A program made the position numbers and the translations under genes. This document shows, piece by piece, positions 1-8,703 of a stretch of 64,000 bases of DNA; positions within the stretch are counted from its first letter, which is position 1; each line of letters begins with the position of its first letter. Source of the stretch: Chloroflexota bacterium (GTDB lineage Bacteria; Chloroflexota; Anaerolineae; Promineifilales; Promineifilaceae); contig JAGOMA010000019.1 in the NCBI GenBank assembly GCA_017993775.1, positions 1 to 64,000 of the forward strand. Reading direction: 5' to 3'. The notes under the pieces were generated by a model. The model was not told the DNA's origin and did no database searches. It saw only the letters and a program-made list of their open reading frames with translations.

Positions 1-991
1 ATTTGGCGTTGGGGATCAGGTCGGCAAAGACAACGATGCGTTGGGTGTTGATCTGGTATGGGTAACAGGAGATGAGGGTGGTTTGGGCGTGGGCGGTTGG
101 GTCCATGACGGAAACGGCCGTTGGCTCTACCACTTTTATTTCCCGGACTACATAGGTGTAGGCTTGCCGTTCGGTGGAAATGATGATTTCGTCGCCGGGT
201 GATAGCTTGTCCAGATGGCGGAAAATTTCGCCAAAGATGTCATTGTGGGCGGCCAGGACCATGTTTCCTTCTTGGCCGGGTTGGGAGGCGTTAACAAGCT
301 GGCCCACGCCTTTTTTTAGCTGGTCCCAATCGACGCCCTGGACGATGGTGCTGTCGACGCCGATGGCCGGGATTTCGATGCGCCTGGCTTGTTCCGGACC
401 GGGGGTGGGGATGGGCGGCGGGATGTAGGCGTTCATGGCGGGCATGAGGTGGGCGGGGATGTCTCCGGCTTCGCCGGCTTCGACGGGACGGCCGTTTACC
501 GGCGGTTTGTGGCCGCTGGGCAGCACCACGAGGCCGATGATGGCTGTGGCGGTGGGCGTGGGTAAGGCTATGCTGGCCACCTGGACTTGCTGCGCCTGGG
601 TCAATTCCTGGTTGAGTTCCTGGCGGGTCAGCCACAGGGTTGCCAGGACAAACACTAGCCCCAAGATGGCCCCAATTTCGATGAGCAAGAGCAGTTTGTT
701 GGTGATCCAGCGCCATTGGATGCCTGGACGTGGGGGAGGGGGAACGGCCGTTTCCTCTTCGGTTGTGTCCAGCACATAGTTGCGCATTGCGCCGGTGGGG
801 GTGGCGTTGGGGCGCGGCAGCGGCGGCGGGGCGGGGTTTGGCGCGGCCAATCCATCGACAATGACCAGACGGCCGTCTTGCTGCAATCGTTCCAGCCGCT
901 GCAATCGCTGCTGCCTTTTTTTGCGATAAAGAGCCTGTTCTAGCTCTTTTACCGACAGGTCGTCGACTGTTTTTCGCTCGCTCATAGACAT
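1..991 (-). CDS. Sortase (class D/E-like), C-terminus cut by window edge
   Basis: Membrane-anchored cysteine transpeptidase that would join sorting-signal proteins to the envelope. The visible ~330 residues run: charged N-terminus with Arg/Lys-rich helix, Pro-rich stretch, one membrane segment around residues 95-115 (ITNKLLLLIEIGAILGL), linker, then the sortase barrel. All three catalytic elements can be seen: His in LAAHNDIF, Cys in TLISCYPY, and the downstream Arg in NTQRIVVFAD. The TLxxC form fits class D/E sortases better than class A. The frame is still open at base 1, so only the last residues are missing. ATG codons at 991 and 985 are both possible starts; neither has a strong ribosome-binding site. 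No sorting-signal substrate was recognised nearby. Confidence 0.85.
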   Translation of the reverse strand, partial: MSMSERKTVDDLSVKELEQALYRKKRQQRLQRLERLQQDGRLVIVDGLAAPNPAPPPLPRPNATPTGAMRNYVLDTTEEETAVPPPPRPGIQWRWITNKLLLLIEIGAILGLVFVLATLWLTRQELNQELTQAQQVQVASIALPTPTATAIIGLVVLPSGHKPPVNGRPVEAGEAGDIPAHLMPAMNAYIPPPIPTPGPEQARRIEIPAIGVDSTIVQGVDWDQLKKGVGQLVNASQPGQEGNMVLAAHNDIFGEIFRHLDKLSPGDEIIISTERQAYTYVVREIKVVEPTAVSVMDPTAHAQTTLISCYPYQINTQRIVVFADLIPNAK

Positions 992-1028
992 AATGATAGA
1001 GTGGAATGTGTAATTTGCAAACCGTTGC

Positions 1029-3839
1029 TCAGGTTTCTTTCAGACGTTGGCGCGTGCGTTGGGCTTCGTCCAGGTTGCCGATTTCCTGAAACAGCGCTTC
1101 GCTCTTTTGAAAATAGGGTTCAGCGGCGGTTTCTGCGCCCAGGAAAAGCTGCACATACCCCAGGCTGCGGAGGGCGAAAGCCTGCGCTCGCCTATCGCCG
1201 AGGCTTTGGCTGATGGCCAGGCTTTCTTGCAGCAGTTGGTTGGCGGCCACAAAATCGCCGCTGGCCTGCGCGACGCGGCCCAGGTAGGTTAGGGTGAACG
1301 CCTCGCCCCAACGGTCGCCAATGGCCTGTTTTAGAGACAGGCCGCGAGCCAGCAAGGCGCGGGCAGTTTCTAGATCGCCGCGCTGGGAGGCAAGCTGGCC
1401 TAGATTGTTGAGGGCTATGCTGGCGGCAAATGGATTGTTGTTGCTTTCCGCTGTTGCCAGAGCTTCTTGAAGAAAGGTTTCGGCCTCGGCGATTTTTTCT
1501 TGATGGCGGGCAATGGCCCCCAAATAATTGAGGTTGAAGAGCAGTTCGTTTGCAGCTTCCATCGCGCGTAGGTCGGTTAGGCTGTGGAGGAGGAGGGCAC
1601 GGCCGTTTTCCACCTCGCCCAGATGATAGACAAACCAACCCAGCCTGGCCTGCAGCTGCGCTTTCAAGATGGCGCATGAACGATCCGGTGGAAGGTGTCC
1701 CCAGCGGGCAGTGAGTTTGGCCAACGCGAAGCGGAACACGTCGGCGCCTTCTTGAAAATAGTTGCGTAAATCGTAGTAGATGGCCAATCCTTCTACGGCC
1801 GTTTGCAGCATATCGTCACGGCCGTTAAGCACAGCCCACTGCCAACTGGCGCGGATGTTTTCAATGTCCTGATGAATTTCGGCCAGGGTGCGCGCTTGAT
1901 CGCCGCCTTCCAGGCCGGCTTTTTTTTGGCCGATGAAGGTGGTGAAATAGTCGGCGTGGTTTTGTCGCAGATCGGTTTCGGTTTCAGGGGTTAAATTTTC
2001 CATAGCATATTGTCGCAGGATAGCCCGCATATCGTAGCGGCGGGCGGTGAGGGTGACGGCCGTTTCTTTTTTCCCCGAATCGGCCAGTAAAAAGGATTTG
2101 TCTAACAGCGCGGCCAGGTCAGACAGGCTGGCTCCGGTAATGGCGGCGGCTTCGCGGCCAAAACCGCCGCGAAAGATGGCCAATTGGCTGAGAATGTTTC
2201 GTTCGTGGGGCGACAGCAGCCGCCAGGAATGGGCAAACACGGCGCGGATGCTGCGATGGCGCTCTGGTAGATCATGGATAGGCGTGGTCTGGGTCAGCGT
2301 GTCGAGATTGTTTTCTATTTCCTGGGCGATTTCCTGACAGGTAAGGACATGGACCCAGGCGGCGGCCAGCTCAATGGCCAGCGGCAAGCCCTGAACCAGA
2401 CGGCAAATGCGGCGCACGGCCGTGCGCTCTGTAGCCGTAGATTCGGGAAATAGGTTCCCGGCCACGTGCTGGGCGCGTTTCATAAAAAGCTGCACAGCCT
2501 GGGATTCGTCGCCGGCTGGAGAACCTTCGGCGTCGGTTGGGAAAGGCAGCCCCTGAAGGTCGACCACCCATTCTTCAGCCAATTTCAGGCGCTCGCGGGA
2601 GGTGACCAGCAGTTTGACGTGTTGGGTATTTCGGAGGATGGTTTGGATAAACGGGCGTCCTGCCTGCGTGAGATGTTCGAAATTATCTAAGATGAGCAGG
2701 AGGGATTTATTTTGGCAGAAAGCTAAAAGTTCGGTTAGCGGTGGATTGGGACCGGAAAACACAAGGCCGATGGCTTCGGCAACGGCCGTGGCCAACGCCG
2801 TCATCAGCGCGTTTTCGCCATCCATGGGATCCATCGCCGCCAGGGCGACAAAATAAATGCCATGCATAAAAGGGCCATCAAAAGCATCCACCAGGCGATG
2901 GGCGCTTTCCAATGCCAGGCGCGTTTTGCCAATGCCGCCCATGCCAACAACGGTGAGCAAGCGACAGTTTGGCCGCACCAATGCCCGGCGAATTTGGGCC
3001 AATTTTTCCTCGCGGCCCACAAACGTTGTGGTAAAAGAAGGCAGATTGTGCGGTCGGGTTTCGCCGGCTGTGGCGATTTGTTCCACAACGGCCAATGTCT
3101 CGGCGGCGGGTTCGATGCCTAATTCTTCTCGCAGCAAGCGGCTGAAGGTTTTGGCCTGCGCCAGGGCAATTGTGCGCTGGCCTTGATTGGCCAGCAGCCT
3201 CAACAGTTGTTGGTACGCCTGTTCTTGCCAGGGTTCCAGTTCCAACAAGCGGCGGACTTGGGCGGTGGCCAGGCCATATTCCCCACGCTCTTCATAATAG
3301 TGGGCGAGGGTCATGAGGGCGTTGGTTACATTTTGGTGGTGGTGCTGCCGGTAAAGTTGGGACCAATTCTCGAATTCCGGGCTTTCTTCCAGAAAAAAGC
3401 CTTCTAAAAATGGCCCGCGATACAGGGCGACAGCTTGTTGAAATCGACTCATACAGGCCGAACATTGGTTGTTCGGTTGTTTGTTATGGGCGTCGCAGCC
3501 GTCCAATAGCCGCTGGAACTGCTGCACGTCTACAAAATGGTTGCTGATCGGATTAAACTGGACCGATTCGCGGGATTGGATGAGGAAAGGGATGTCGTTG
3601 TCGAAATCGAAGAGCAGGCGGCGCAAGCGGGAGAGGGTTTGGCGCAAGTTGGCGCGCGCCATGTCATCGGGCACGTCGGGGAAGAAAAGGCCAACAAGGG
3701 TTTCGCGGCGGTGCGGACGGCCGTTCTCGACGGCCAGGTAAAGCAGCAAGGCTTCGATCTTTTTTGCGCGTGATTCTGGTAATGGCTCTTCATCCACTTG
3801 AATGAAAAGCGGACCCAGAATGGAGAGTGATAATTTCAT
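1029..3839 (-). CDS. SARP/AfsR-type regulator: BTAD - NB-ARC ATPase - TPR
   Basis: Large signal-transducing transcription regulator of 936 aa. Residues ~1-95 form an OmpR-like winged helix (SRAKKIEALLLYLAVE, RANLRQTLSRLRRLL), followed by a bacterial transcriptional activation domain (~95-250) ending in ELGIEPAAET. An NB-ARC/STAND ATPase follows at ~265-560, with Walker A GMGGIGKT and Walker B LLLILDNFEHL. The C-terminal ~350 residues are TPR repeats (NLGQLASQRGDLETA, TYLGRVAQASGDF). In the family, ligand or partner sensing by the TPRs with nucleotide exchange controls DNA binding. Its target is unknown; it stands alone between the sortase and a GT39-like gene, with a ~250-bp upstream gap. Five ACGGCCGT palindromes or more lie inside it. 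Confidence 0.88.
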   Translation of the reverse strand: MKLSLSILGPLFIQVDEEPLPESRAKKIEALLLYLAVENGRPHRRETLVGLFFPDVPDDMARANLRQTLSRLRRLLFDFDNDIPFLIQSRESVQFNPISNHFVDVQQFQRLLDGCDAHNKQPNNQCSACMSRFQQAVALYRGPFLEGFFLEESPEFENWSQLYRQHHHQNVTNALMTLAHYYEERGEYGLATAQVRRLLELEPWQEQAYQQLLRLLANQGQRTIALAQAKTFSRLLREELGIEPAAETLAVVEQIATAGETRPHNLPSFTTTFVGREEKLAQIRRALVRPNCRLLTVVGMGGIGKTRLALESAHRLVDAFDGPFMHGIYFVALAAMDPMDGENALMTALATAVAEAIGLVFSGPNPPLTELLAFCQNKSLLLILDNFEHLTQAGRPFIQTILRNTQHVKLLVTSRERLKLAEEWVVDLQGLPFPTDAEGSPAGDESQAVQLFMKRAQHVAGNLFPESTATERTAVRRICRLVQGLPLAIELAAAWVHVLTCQEIAQEIENNLDTLTQTTPIHDLPERHRSIRAVFAHSWRLLSPHERNILSQLAIFRGGFGREAAAITGASLSDLAALLDKSFLLADSGKKETAVTLTARRYDMRAILRQYAMENLTPETETDLRQNHADYFTTFIGQKKAGLEGGDQARTLAEIHQDIENIRASWQWAVLNGRDDMLQTAVEGLAIYYDLRNYFQEGADVFRFALAKLTARWGHLPPDRSCAILKAQLQARLGWFVYHLGEVENGRALLLHSLTDLRAMEAANELLFNLNYLGAIARHQEKIAEAETFLQEALATAESNNNPFAASIALNNLGQLASQRGDLETARALLARGLSLKQAIGDRWGEAFTLTYLGRVAQASGDFVAANQLLQESLAISQSLGDRRAQAFALRSLGYVQLFLGAETAAEPYFQKSEALFQEIGNLDEAQRTRQRLKET

Positions 3840-4092
3840 AATGCTAGATTAGATCTTGGCCGGTTTGGTGTGATTTTTGAAGGCAGACTGTGTGCGGTTT
3901 GGCGGATGGCGGATGGGTGAAAATGGCAGCGGTGGCACTGGTTTTCTCAAAAACGCCTGCGGTCTTCATATGTATGTGTGAGGTGTTGTGTCTAACTGCC
4001 TTCTTAAGGCATCGAATTGTACCGGAATCGGCGGGCTGTGTCACGACTGCGTTTGGCGGCGAAGTGAATTCAACCGGCGGGGCGGCGGCTGC
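3840..4092. other. Intergenic gap upstream of the SARP regulator
   Basis: About 250 bp between the regulator start and the stop of the GT39-like gene, both on the minus strand. It is the probable promoter region of the regulator. No convincing hairpin, repeat or small gene was seen. Confidence 0.4.
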
Positions 4093-6084
4093 TTATTTGG
4101 CAGGTTGGGTGACGATGAGCGCACGACCGTCGGCAAAACTTTCACCGGGCTTTCCATCCGCTGTGAGGGTGGGCAGCCGTTCCAGCGAAGCGCGATCATA
4201 CAGGCCGACAATCGTGCGGTAGGCTCCTGGCGGCGTTTCCGGGGGCACGGTGATGGCGTGCAGTTGGACGAAGATGTCGCCGGACCGCCAGGCCCAGGAA
4301 GGGGCATCCAATGTATCTTGCTGCGCCAGGACAATCCCTTCAGGAGTGAGTACCTGGGTGAAGAAGACGGTGTCGGGGGTGAATGTTGGCGGTACGTTGG
4401 GGCCGACGCGGGTGGGGTCGATGACCTGCCAGGTGGTTTGGAAAACGGCCGTTTCGCCGGCCATCACTTCCTCATCCAGCCACTCCCCGGCCAGCAAGTA
4501 AACGGCGTCACCGAAATTGGCAACGGCCGTGCCGCTGCCGTCGCTTGGATTGGGCGTTAGCTTGTAAAGCGTAAAACCGGGGTCCAAATCATCCGGGCGC
4601 AGACTTTGGGTATCTAGCGGTTGTAAATAGGGGCTGAAGGCGGGGTGTGGCGGCGTAGACGTGGGGATGAGGGCGTACCCGCCGCTGCCGCCGGGCCAGA
4701 GCAGGGCGCGGCGCGCATCAACCCAATGCAGATCGTTGGCGGCGTGTGGCCGCAGCACCAGGGCGATGGAACTGTCGTGGGCCGGACCGGGGTAGATGGT
4801 GGACATTACAATGGGCGCAGGAATCTCATTCTGGGCCAGATAATCGAGCGCGGCGACTAAATTGACCTGGTACGCGCCGCGCACGTCGGGGGACTGCGCC
4901 CAGCGGAAGAAGTAATCGCGCATGGTGACAAATCCGGCCATGCCCAGCCAGAGCAGGGCGGCGAGGCGCAAGTACGGCCGTTTATCCTGTCCCCAGCGCG
5001 CCATCACCCTTTGCGCCATTGCCATAAATCCCACTGCTGGCAGGAGGTAGATGGCCGGTAAGGCGGCCATGTTGCGGGTGGTATTGGCCGTGGCTCCGGT
5101 AATGAGCGATGGAAGAATGCCTGCGCCAAACCAGATCAGCAGGAAGGCGTAGGCTGGTTTTTTCCAGTTCCACAGGCACACCAACAGACCTGAGACGAAG
5201 AAAACGGCCGTCACAACTTCAAATACCGGCCGCCCAGGGATGTTGTAAGCCAGGAATTGGTCGCCATATCCCGGCCAGACAAAAGCCAGCAGCGCAGAGG
5301 AAATGTTGGTCAGAATCGGGCGCAGGCTGCCGGTGCGAAACGATTGCAGCGGCCTGTCCAGCATGTCTAGCCGGGTGAGCGCCTCGGGGTGCAAGCGCAG
5401 GTACGTAAACATGGGGATAACGAGCAGCCCGGTCAGGAGCAGCCCGGTCAGGACCGGTTTCCAGGCGCGGCGGAAGGTGTCGCGCTGCACCAGCGCCAGA
5501 TAGAGCAGGAAGGCGGGAAACATGAGCCAGGCGACACGAGCGGCCAGGTAGATGTGCAGGGTAAACGCGACGGAGACGCCGAAGGCGACGGCCGTGATCC
5601 AGCATTGCCGCGCGGAAGTGTCTGGTTTGGCGCTGACGATTTGCCAGAAAAAGAGGACGGCCGTAGCTGTGAAAAAGGGCAGCATACCGGCTCGCAGCGC
5701 CTGCCGGCTGGTGGCGAGGGGCCAGAATGAGACGGCCGTCAGGGCGGCTCCCAGCAGCGCCGTTTGCTTGTCGAAGGCGCGCGCCGCCCACAAATAGGTG
5801 ATGGCGATGGCGGCTACGCCAAAAATGACGTTTACCAGCCGCAGGGCCAATAACCCTTCGCCAAACAAGGCCATGCTGAGGGCGGCGGTGTAGCTGTAGA
5901 GGGGTTCGCTGCCGTAATTGAGCGGGAAGTAAAAGAGATAAACGCCGTCTAAAATGCCCAGGGCTTCACGGCCGTGATTGGCTTCGTCGTGCGTGAGACC
6001 GGGGGGAATGGCGGTAAGCTGGTAGGTTCGCAGCGCAAATGCCAGAAAGAGAATAAGCGCGAGGAATAGCAGCGAGCGTTTCAC
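4093..6084 (-). CDS. GT39-type multispanning membrane glycosyltransferase
   Basis: Predicted polyprenyl-phosphate-sugar-dependent glycosyltransferase of the GT-C fold (ArnT/PMT-like), 663 aa. The N-terminus starts with a membrane segment followed by the hallmark first-loop acidic motif (PPGLTHDEANHG, residues ~32-43). About ten further hydrophobic helices extend to ~residue 400, and a soluble C-terminal domain of ~230 residues is predicted to lie outside. The acceptor is unknown; the family modifies lipids, teichoic-acid-like polymers or proteins. The methyltransferase gene ends 55 bp upstream on the same strand, so the two may be co-transcribed. Many copies of ACGGCCGT fall in its frame and give TAV and RP peptides. 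Confidence 0.75.
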   Translation of the reverse strand: MKRSLLFLALILFLAFALRTYQLTAIPPGLTHDEANHGREALGILDGVYLFYFPLNYGSEPLYSYTAALSMALFGEGLLALRLVNVIFGVAAIAITYLWAARAFDKQTALLGAALTAVSFWPLATSRQALRAGMLPFFTATAVLFFWQIVSAKPDTSARQCWITAVAFGVSVAFTLHIYLAARVAWLMFPAFLLYLALVQRDTFRRAWKPVLTGLLLTGLLVIPMFTYLRLHPEALTRLDMLDRPLQSFRTGSLRPILTNISSALLAFVWPGYGDQFLAYNIPGRPVFEVVTAVFFVSGLLVCLWNWKKPAYAFLLIWFGAGILPSLITGATANTTRNMAALPAIYLLPAVGFMAMAQRVMARWGQDKRPYLRLAALLWLGMAGFVTMRDYFFRWAQSPDVRGAYQVNLVAALDYLAQNEIPAPIVMSTIYPGPAHDSSIALVLRPHAANDLHWVDARRALLWPGGSGGYALIPTSTPPHPAFSPYLQPLDTQSLRPDDLDPGFTLYKLTPNPSDGSGTAVANFGDAVYLLAGEWLDEEVMAGETAVFQTTWQVIDPTRVGPNVPPTFTPDTVFFTQVLTPEGIVLAQQDTLDAPSWAWRSGDIFVQLHAITVPPETPPGAYRTIVGLYDRASLERLPTLTADGKPGESFADGRALIVTQPAK

Positions 6085-6139
6085 GGGAATTGAAAGTTAG
6101 CCATTGGGAGTTGATCTGTTGTCCATCAACTCCCAATGG

Positions 6140-6970
6140 TCAACTGTCTTTTTGCCCAATCGCGAAGACTTCGCGTTCAAAGAACCAACGGATGGGGGGT
6201 ACGCCGAAGGCGATGCGCCGCAAACCGGCCATAATGGCGTTTTCCTGACGGTTTTGCGGCGGGGAATCCAGCCAGACGGTGGCTTTGAAGCCGGCGGCGT
6301 TCAGCGCTTTTTTCATGCTGCGTAAATCTTGTTCGTTTACATGGACGTCGAGGTTAACGGCCGTAATCGCCCGTGGGTCTTTAGGGTATTTCTCGCCGTC
6401 GCCGAGCAGGGTGCGCACGCGGCGTACCCAGGGGTAGGCATACAGGTCGTACCAGCGGTTGGGGGCGGTATGGATGATGAAACGGCCGTCATCTTTGAGC
6501 ACCCGCCGCACTTCCAACATCGCCTCGTGGAGCTCCCAGGGATATAAATGTTCCACCACGTCAAACATCAACACCCTGTCAAAATAAGCAGTGGGAAACG
6601 GCAGATATTTGGCGTCGGAGCGGCAAACGCCCGCTTTCACGCGAGTCAGATCTTGGCCTTCTGCAGACAATTTGGCCCGTTCGGCGGTAATAACTTCCTG
6701 AGTCATGCTCATCGCGGCTTCAGCATAGTCGATGCCATACGCTTCGATGCCCATCTCCATGCAATGGCGAATAATTTCCCCACGCCCACAGCCCACGTCC
6801 AGGATGCGCATACCGGCCGTTACTTCGGCCATCTTAAACGAATCTCGCAGACGCCGGGAAAGCTGGACGCCTTCGGATTCAATAAATACGTCATACCCCT
6901 CACACGCTGTCAAAAAATACTCTTCAGTGTATAGTGTAGAAGGTAATGATTTGTTGTCCTGATCATTCAT
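6140..6970 (-). CDS. Class I SAM-dependent methyltransferase
   Basis: Methyltransferase of 276 aa. Motif I ILDVGCGRGEII (~residues 56-67) binds S-adenosylmethionine. An acidic loop (YGIDYAEAAM) and the post-motif segment FDRVLMFDVVEHLYPWE (~residues 131-147) fit the Methyltransf_11/Methyltransf_31 group. The C-terminal ~100 residues are not specific enough to name a substrate. It precedes the GT39-like gene on the same strand with a 55-bp gap, so glycolipid or polysaccharide methylation is possible but only inferred. Start at the ATG at 6970, preceded by a ~250-bp divergent intergenic region shared with the AAA+ ATPase gene. Confidence 0.85.
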   Translation of the reverse strand: MNDQDNKSLPSTLYTEEYFLTACEGYDVFIESEGVQLSRRLRDSFKMAEVTAGMRILDVGCGRGEIIRHCMEMGIEAYGIDYAEAAMSMTQEVITAERAKLSAEGQDLTRVKAGVCRSDAKYLPFPTAYFDRVLMFDVVEHLYPWELHEAMLEVRRVLKDDGRFIIHTAPNRWYDLYAYPWVRRVRTLLGDGEKYPKDPRAITAVNLDVHVNEQDLRSMKKALNAAGFKATVWLDSPPQNRQENAIMAGLRRIAFGVPPIRWFFEREVFAIGQKDS

Positions 6971-7142
6971 AAGTTCATTTTCAACTTTTGTTGTAACTGT
7001 GTCTATACAAACCTTTTGGGTTTTTAGGTGCGTAACACAAGTCCTTACTTTTTGTCATAAATTATCGGGCATTATATGGCACTGGTTTGTCAGCGTCAAA
7101 ACAGCTTGACCATCTTCCTATGTTGATAATTTTGTTGTAGCC

Positions 7143-7148
7143 TATACT
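7143..7148 (+). promoter_or_regulatory. Possible -10 element for the AAA+ ATPase gene
   Basis: TATACT matches the -10 consensus at five of six positions and lies 70 bp before the chosen start at 7219, in the AT-rich divergent region 6971-7218. No -35 hexamer with normal 16-18 bp spacing is convincing, so this is tentative. Confidence 0.25.
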
Positions 7149-7218
7149 TAAGGGCGTAATTAGCGACAGATTGCAAGCAAACAAAAAAGCGGAACTATCC
7201 TCCACAGGTGAAAGACAT

Positions 7219-8610
7219 ATGAAATCGTCAAGTCTAGAAAAGATATTGGCTCCTGTATTGAAAGTGGACGGCCTGGGGGTTCCTGTTGGGTTAATACAAG
7301 ATATTATCTTTCGACTTTTGTTCAATGAAGGGGAAGCAAGCGTGGCGCGTGTATCGACGGTGTTGGGCATTCATGCCGGCGTTATTGATGAGTTACTGAG
7401 CCGCATGAAGCAAGAACATCTGGTAGAGATTACCAAAGCGGGTTCGCTTGGCAGCCTGAGTTTTACGTATAGTCCAACGGACGCCGGAGCGGCCCGGGCG
7501 CGGGATGCGTTTGAGCGGAGCCAATATGTGGGGCGTGTCCCTGTTTCATTGGCTGATTATTCAGCGGCGATTCTGGCTCAGACGGGCGGCCACCGACAAG
7601 TGTCACCCAACCAGGTGCAGGATGCGCTGGCTCATTTGATTTTGCCCGATAATTTTCACCGGCGAATTGGCCCGGCCGTTAATTCCGGTTCTTCGCTGTT
7701 TTTGTACGGCCCTCCCGGCAACGGCAAAACAACCATCGCGGAAGCCATCGCCAAACTGCTGGCCAAGGATGATCCTATCTGGCTGCCAGATTCAGTCACG
7801 GTTGGCGGCCAAATCATTCGTATTTTTGATCCTCTGGTGCATATTCCCTTGAGTGACGACGAAATCAGCCTGTACCTTGATCCGTATGGGCAGGGTGGCG
7901 GGACCGATAAGTTGAAGGTGGATAAGCGGTGGCGGTTGTTTCAACGGCCGTCGGTCATGGTTGGCGGCGAGTTAACCATGGACGCGCTGGATTTGCGCTA
8001 CGAACCCATCGCCAAAGTCTACGAAGCCCCGCTGCAAATGAAAGCCAATGGCGGCATGTTTCTCATCGACGATTTTGGCCGCCAGCAAATGCGCCCACAA
8101 GAGCTGCTCAATCGTTGGATTGTGCCGTTGGAAAGCAACATCGACTTTTTGCGGCTGCAATCCGGCCAGTCGGTGGAAGTGCCGTTCCAACAATTAATCG
8201 TTTTTTCCACCAACCTGGACCCCAATGATCTGGTCGACGATGCCTTCCTGCGCCGTATTCAAATGAAAGTATTGGTGGGCAGCCCGGACGAAAAATTGTT
8301 TTACCAGATATTTTTGGCGGTTTGCAAGCATTACAATGTGCCCTTCGACAAACGATCCTTCGTTCACTTGCTGCAAAAGTGGTATCGGGAAGCTGGCCGG
8401 GTGATGCAGTCTGTTCACCCCCGCGATATTGTGAAAATTGTGATTGCTTTGTGTGAGTACGAAAAAATCACGCCGCACATGACTCCGGCGCTGGTTGACG
8501 AGGCCTGTTTTAGCTACTTTGTGGACGAGACGGCTTCGGCGGCGTGGGTTTCGCCGGCGCAAATGCAAAACGCCGCGCTGCGTGTCAAACAGGCCACGGC
8601 CGTTGCCTGA
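7219..8610 (+). CDS. AAA+ ATPase with N-terminal winged-helix-like region (paralog 1)
   Basis: Predicted ATP-dependent machine of 463 aa. The N-terminal ~110 residues look like a helical DNA-binding or adaptor domain (VARVSTVLGIHAGVIDELL). The AAA+ core has Walker A GPPGNGKTT (~residue 164), Walker B MFLIDDFG (~281), a sensor-1 stretch LIVFSTNLDP, and an arginine-finger-type DDAFLRRI. The start at 7219 was preferred because AGGTGAAAG lies just upstream, although the frame is open 48 nt further. A paralog of the same architecture sits at 24547-25860. The substrate is unknown: neither paralog has an obvious protease, chelatase or secretion partner next to it. A perfect 17-bp inverted repeat follows the stop. 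Confidence 0.8.
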   Translation: MKSSSLEKILAPVLKVDGLGVPVGLIQDIIFRLLFNEGEASVARVSTVLGIHAGVIDELLSRMKQEHLVEITKAGSLGSLSFTYSPTDAGAARARDAFERSQYVGRVPVSLADYSAAILAQTGGHRQVSPNQVQDALAHLILPDNFHRRIGPAVNSGSSLFLYGPPGNGKTTIAEAIAKLLAKDDPIWLPDSVTVGGQIIRIFDPLVHIPLSDDEISLYLDPYGQGGGTDKLKVDKRWRLFQRPSVMVGGELTMDALDLRYEPIAKVYEAPLQMKANGGMFLIDDFGRQQMRPQELLNRWIVPLESNIDFLRLQSGQSVEVPFQQLIVFSTNLDPNDLVDDAFLRRIQMKVLVGSPDEKLFYQIFLAVCKHYNVPFDKRSFVHLLQKWYREAGRVMQSVHPRDIVKIVIALCEYEKITPHMTPALVDEACFSYFVDETASAAWVSPAQMQNAALRVKQATAVA

Positions 8611-8640
8611 ACCGGCAAAAAACTGGACAGCCAGCTAATT

Positions 8641-8700
8641 AGACCCTAAGGGTTTGCGTGCCAGAAGCTCTAATTTCTCAAGTGCAAACCCTTAGGGTCT
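8641..8700. terminator. 60-bp palindromic hairpin between convergent genes
   Basis: Arms AGACCCTAAGGGTTTGC (8641-8657) and GCAAACCCTTAGGGTCT (8684-8700) are a perfect 17-bp inverted repeat with a 26-nt loop. The hairpin sits between the AAA+ ATPase stop and the convergent thiolase stop at 8704. It may serve as a bidirectional terminator, but neither side has a strong T-run, so a small mobile palindrome is an alternative. Its CTAAGGGT core resembles the ends of the MITE-like element at 46398-46484. Confidence 0.55.
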
Positions 8701-8703
8701 AGC

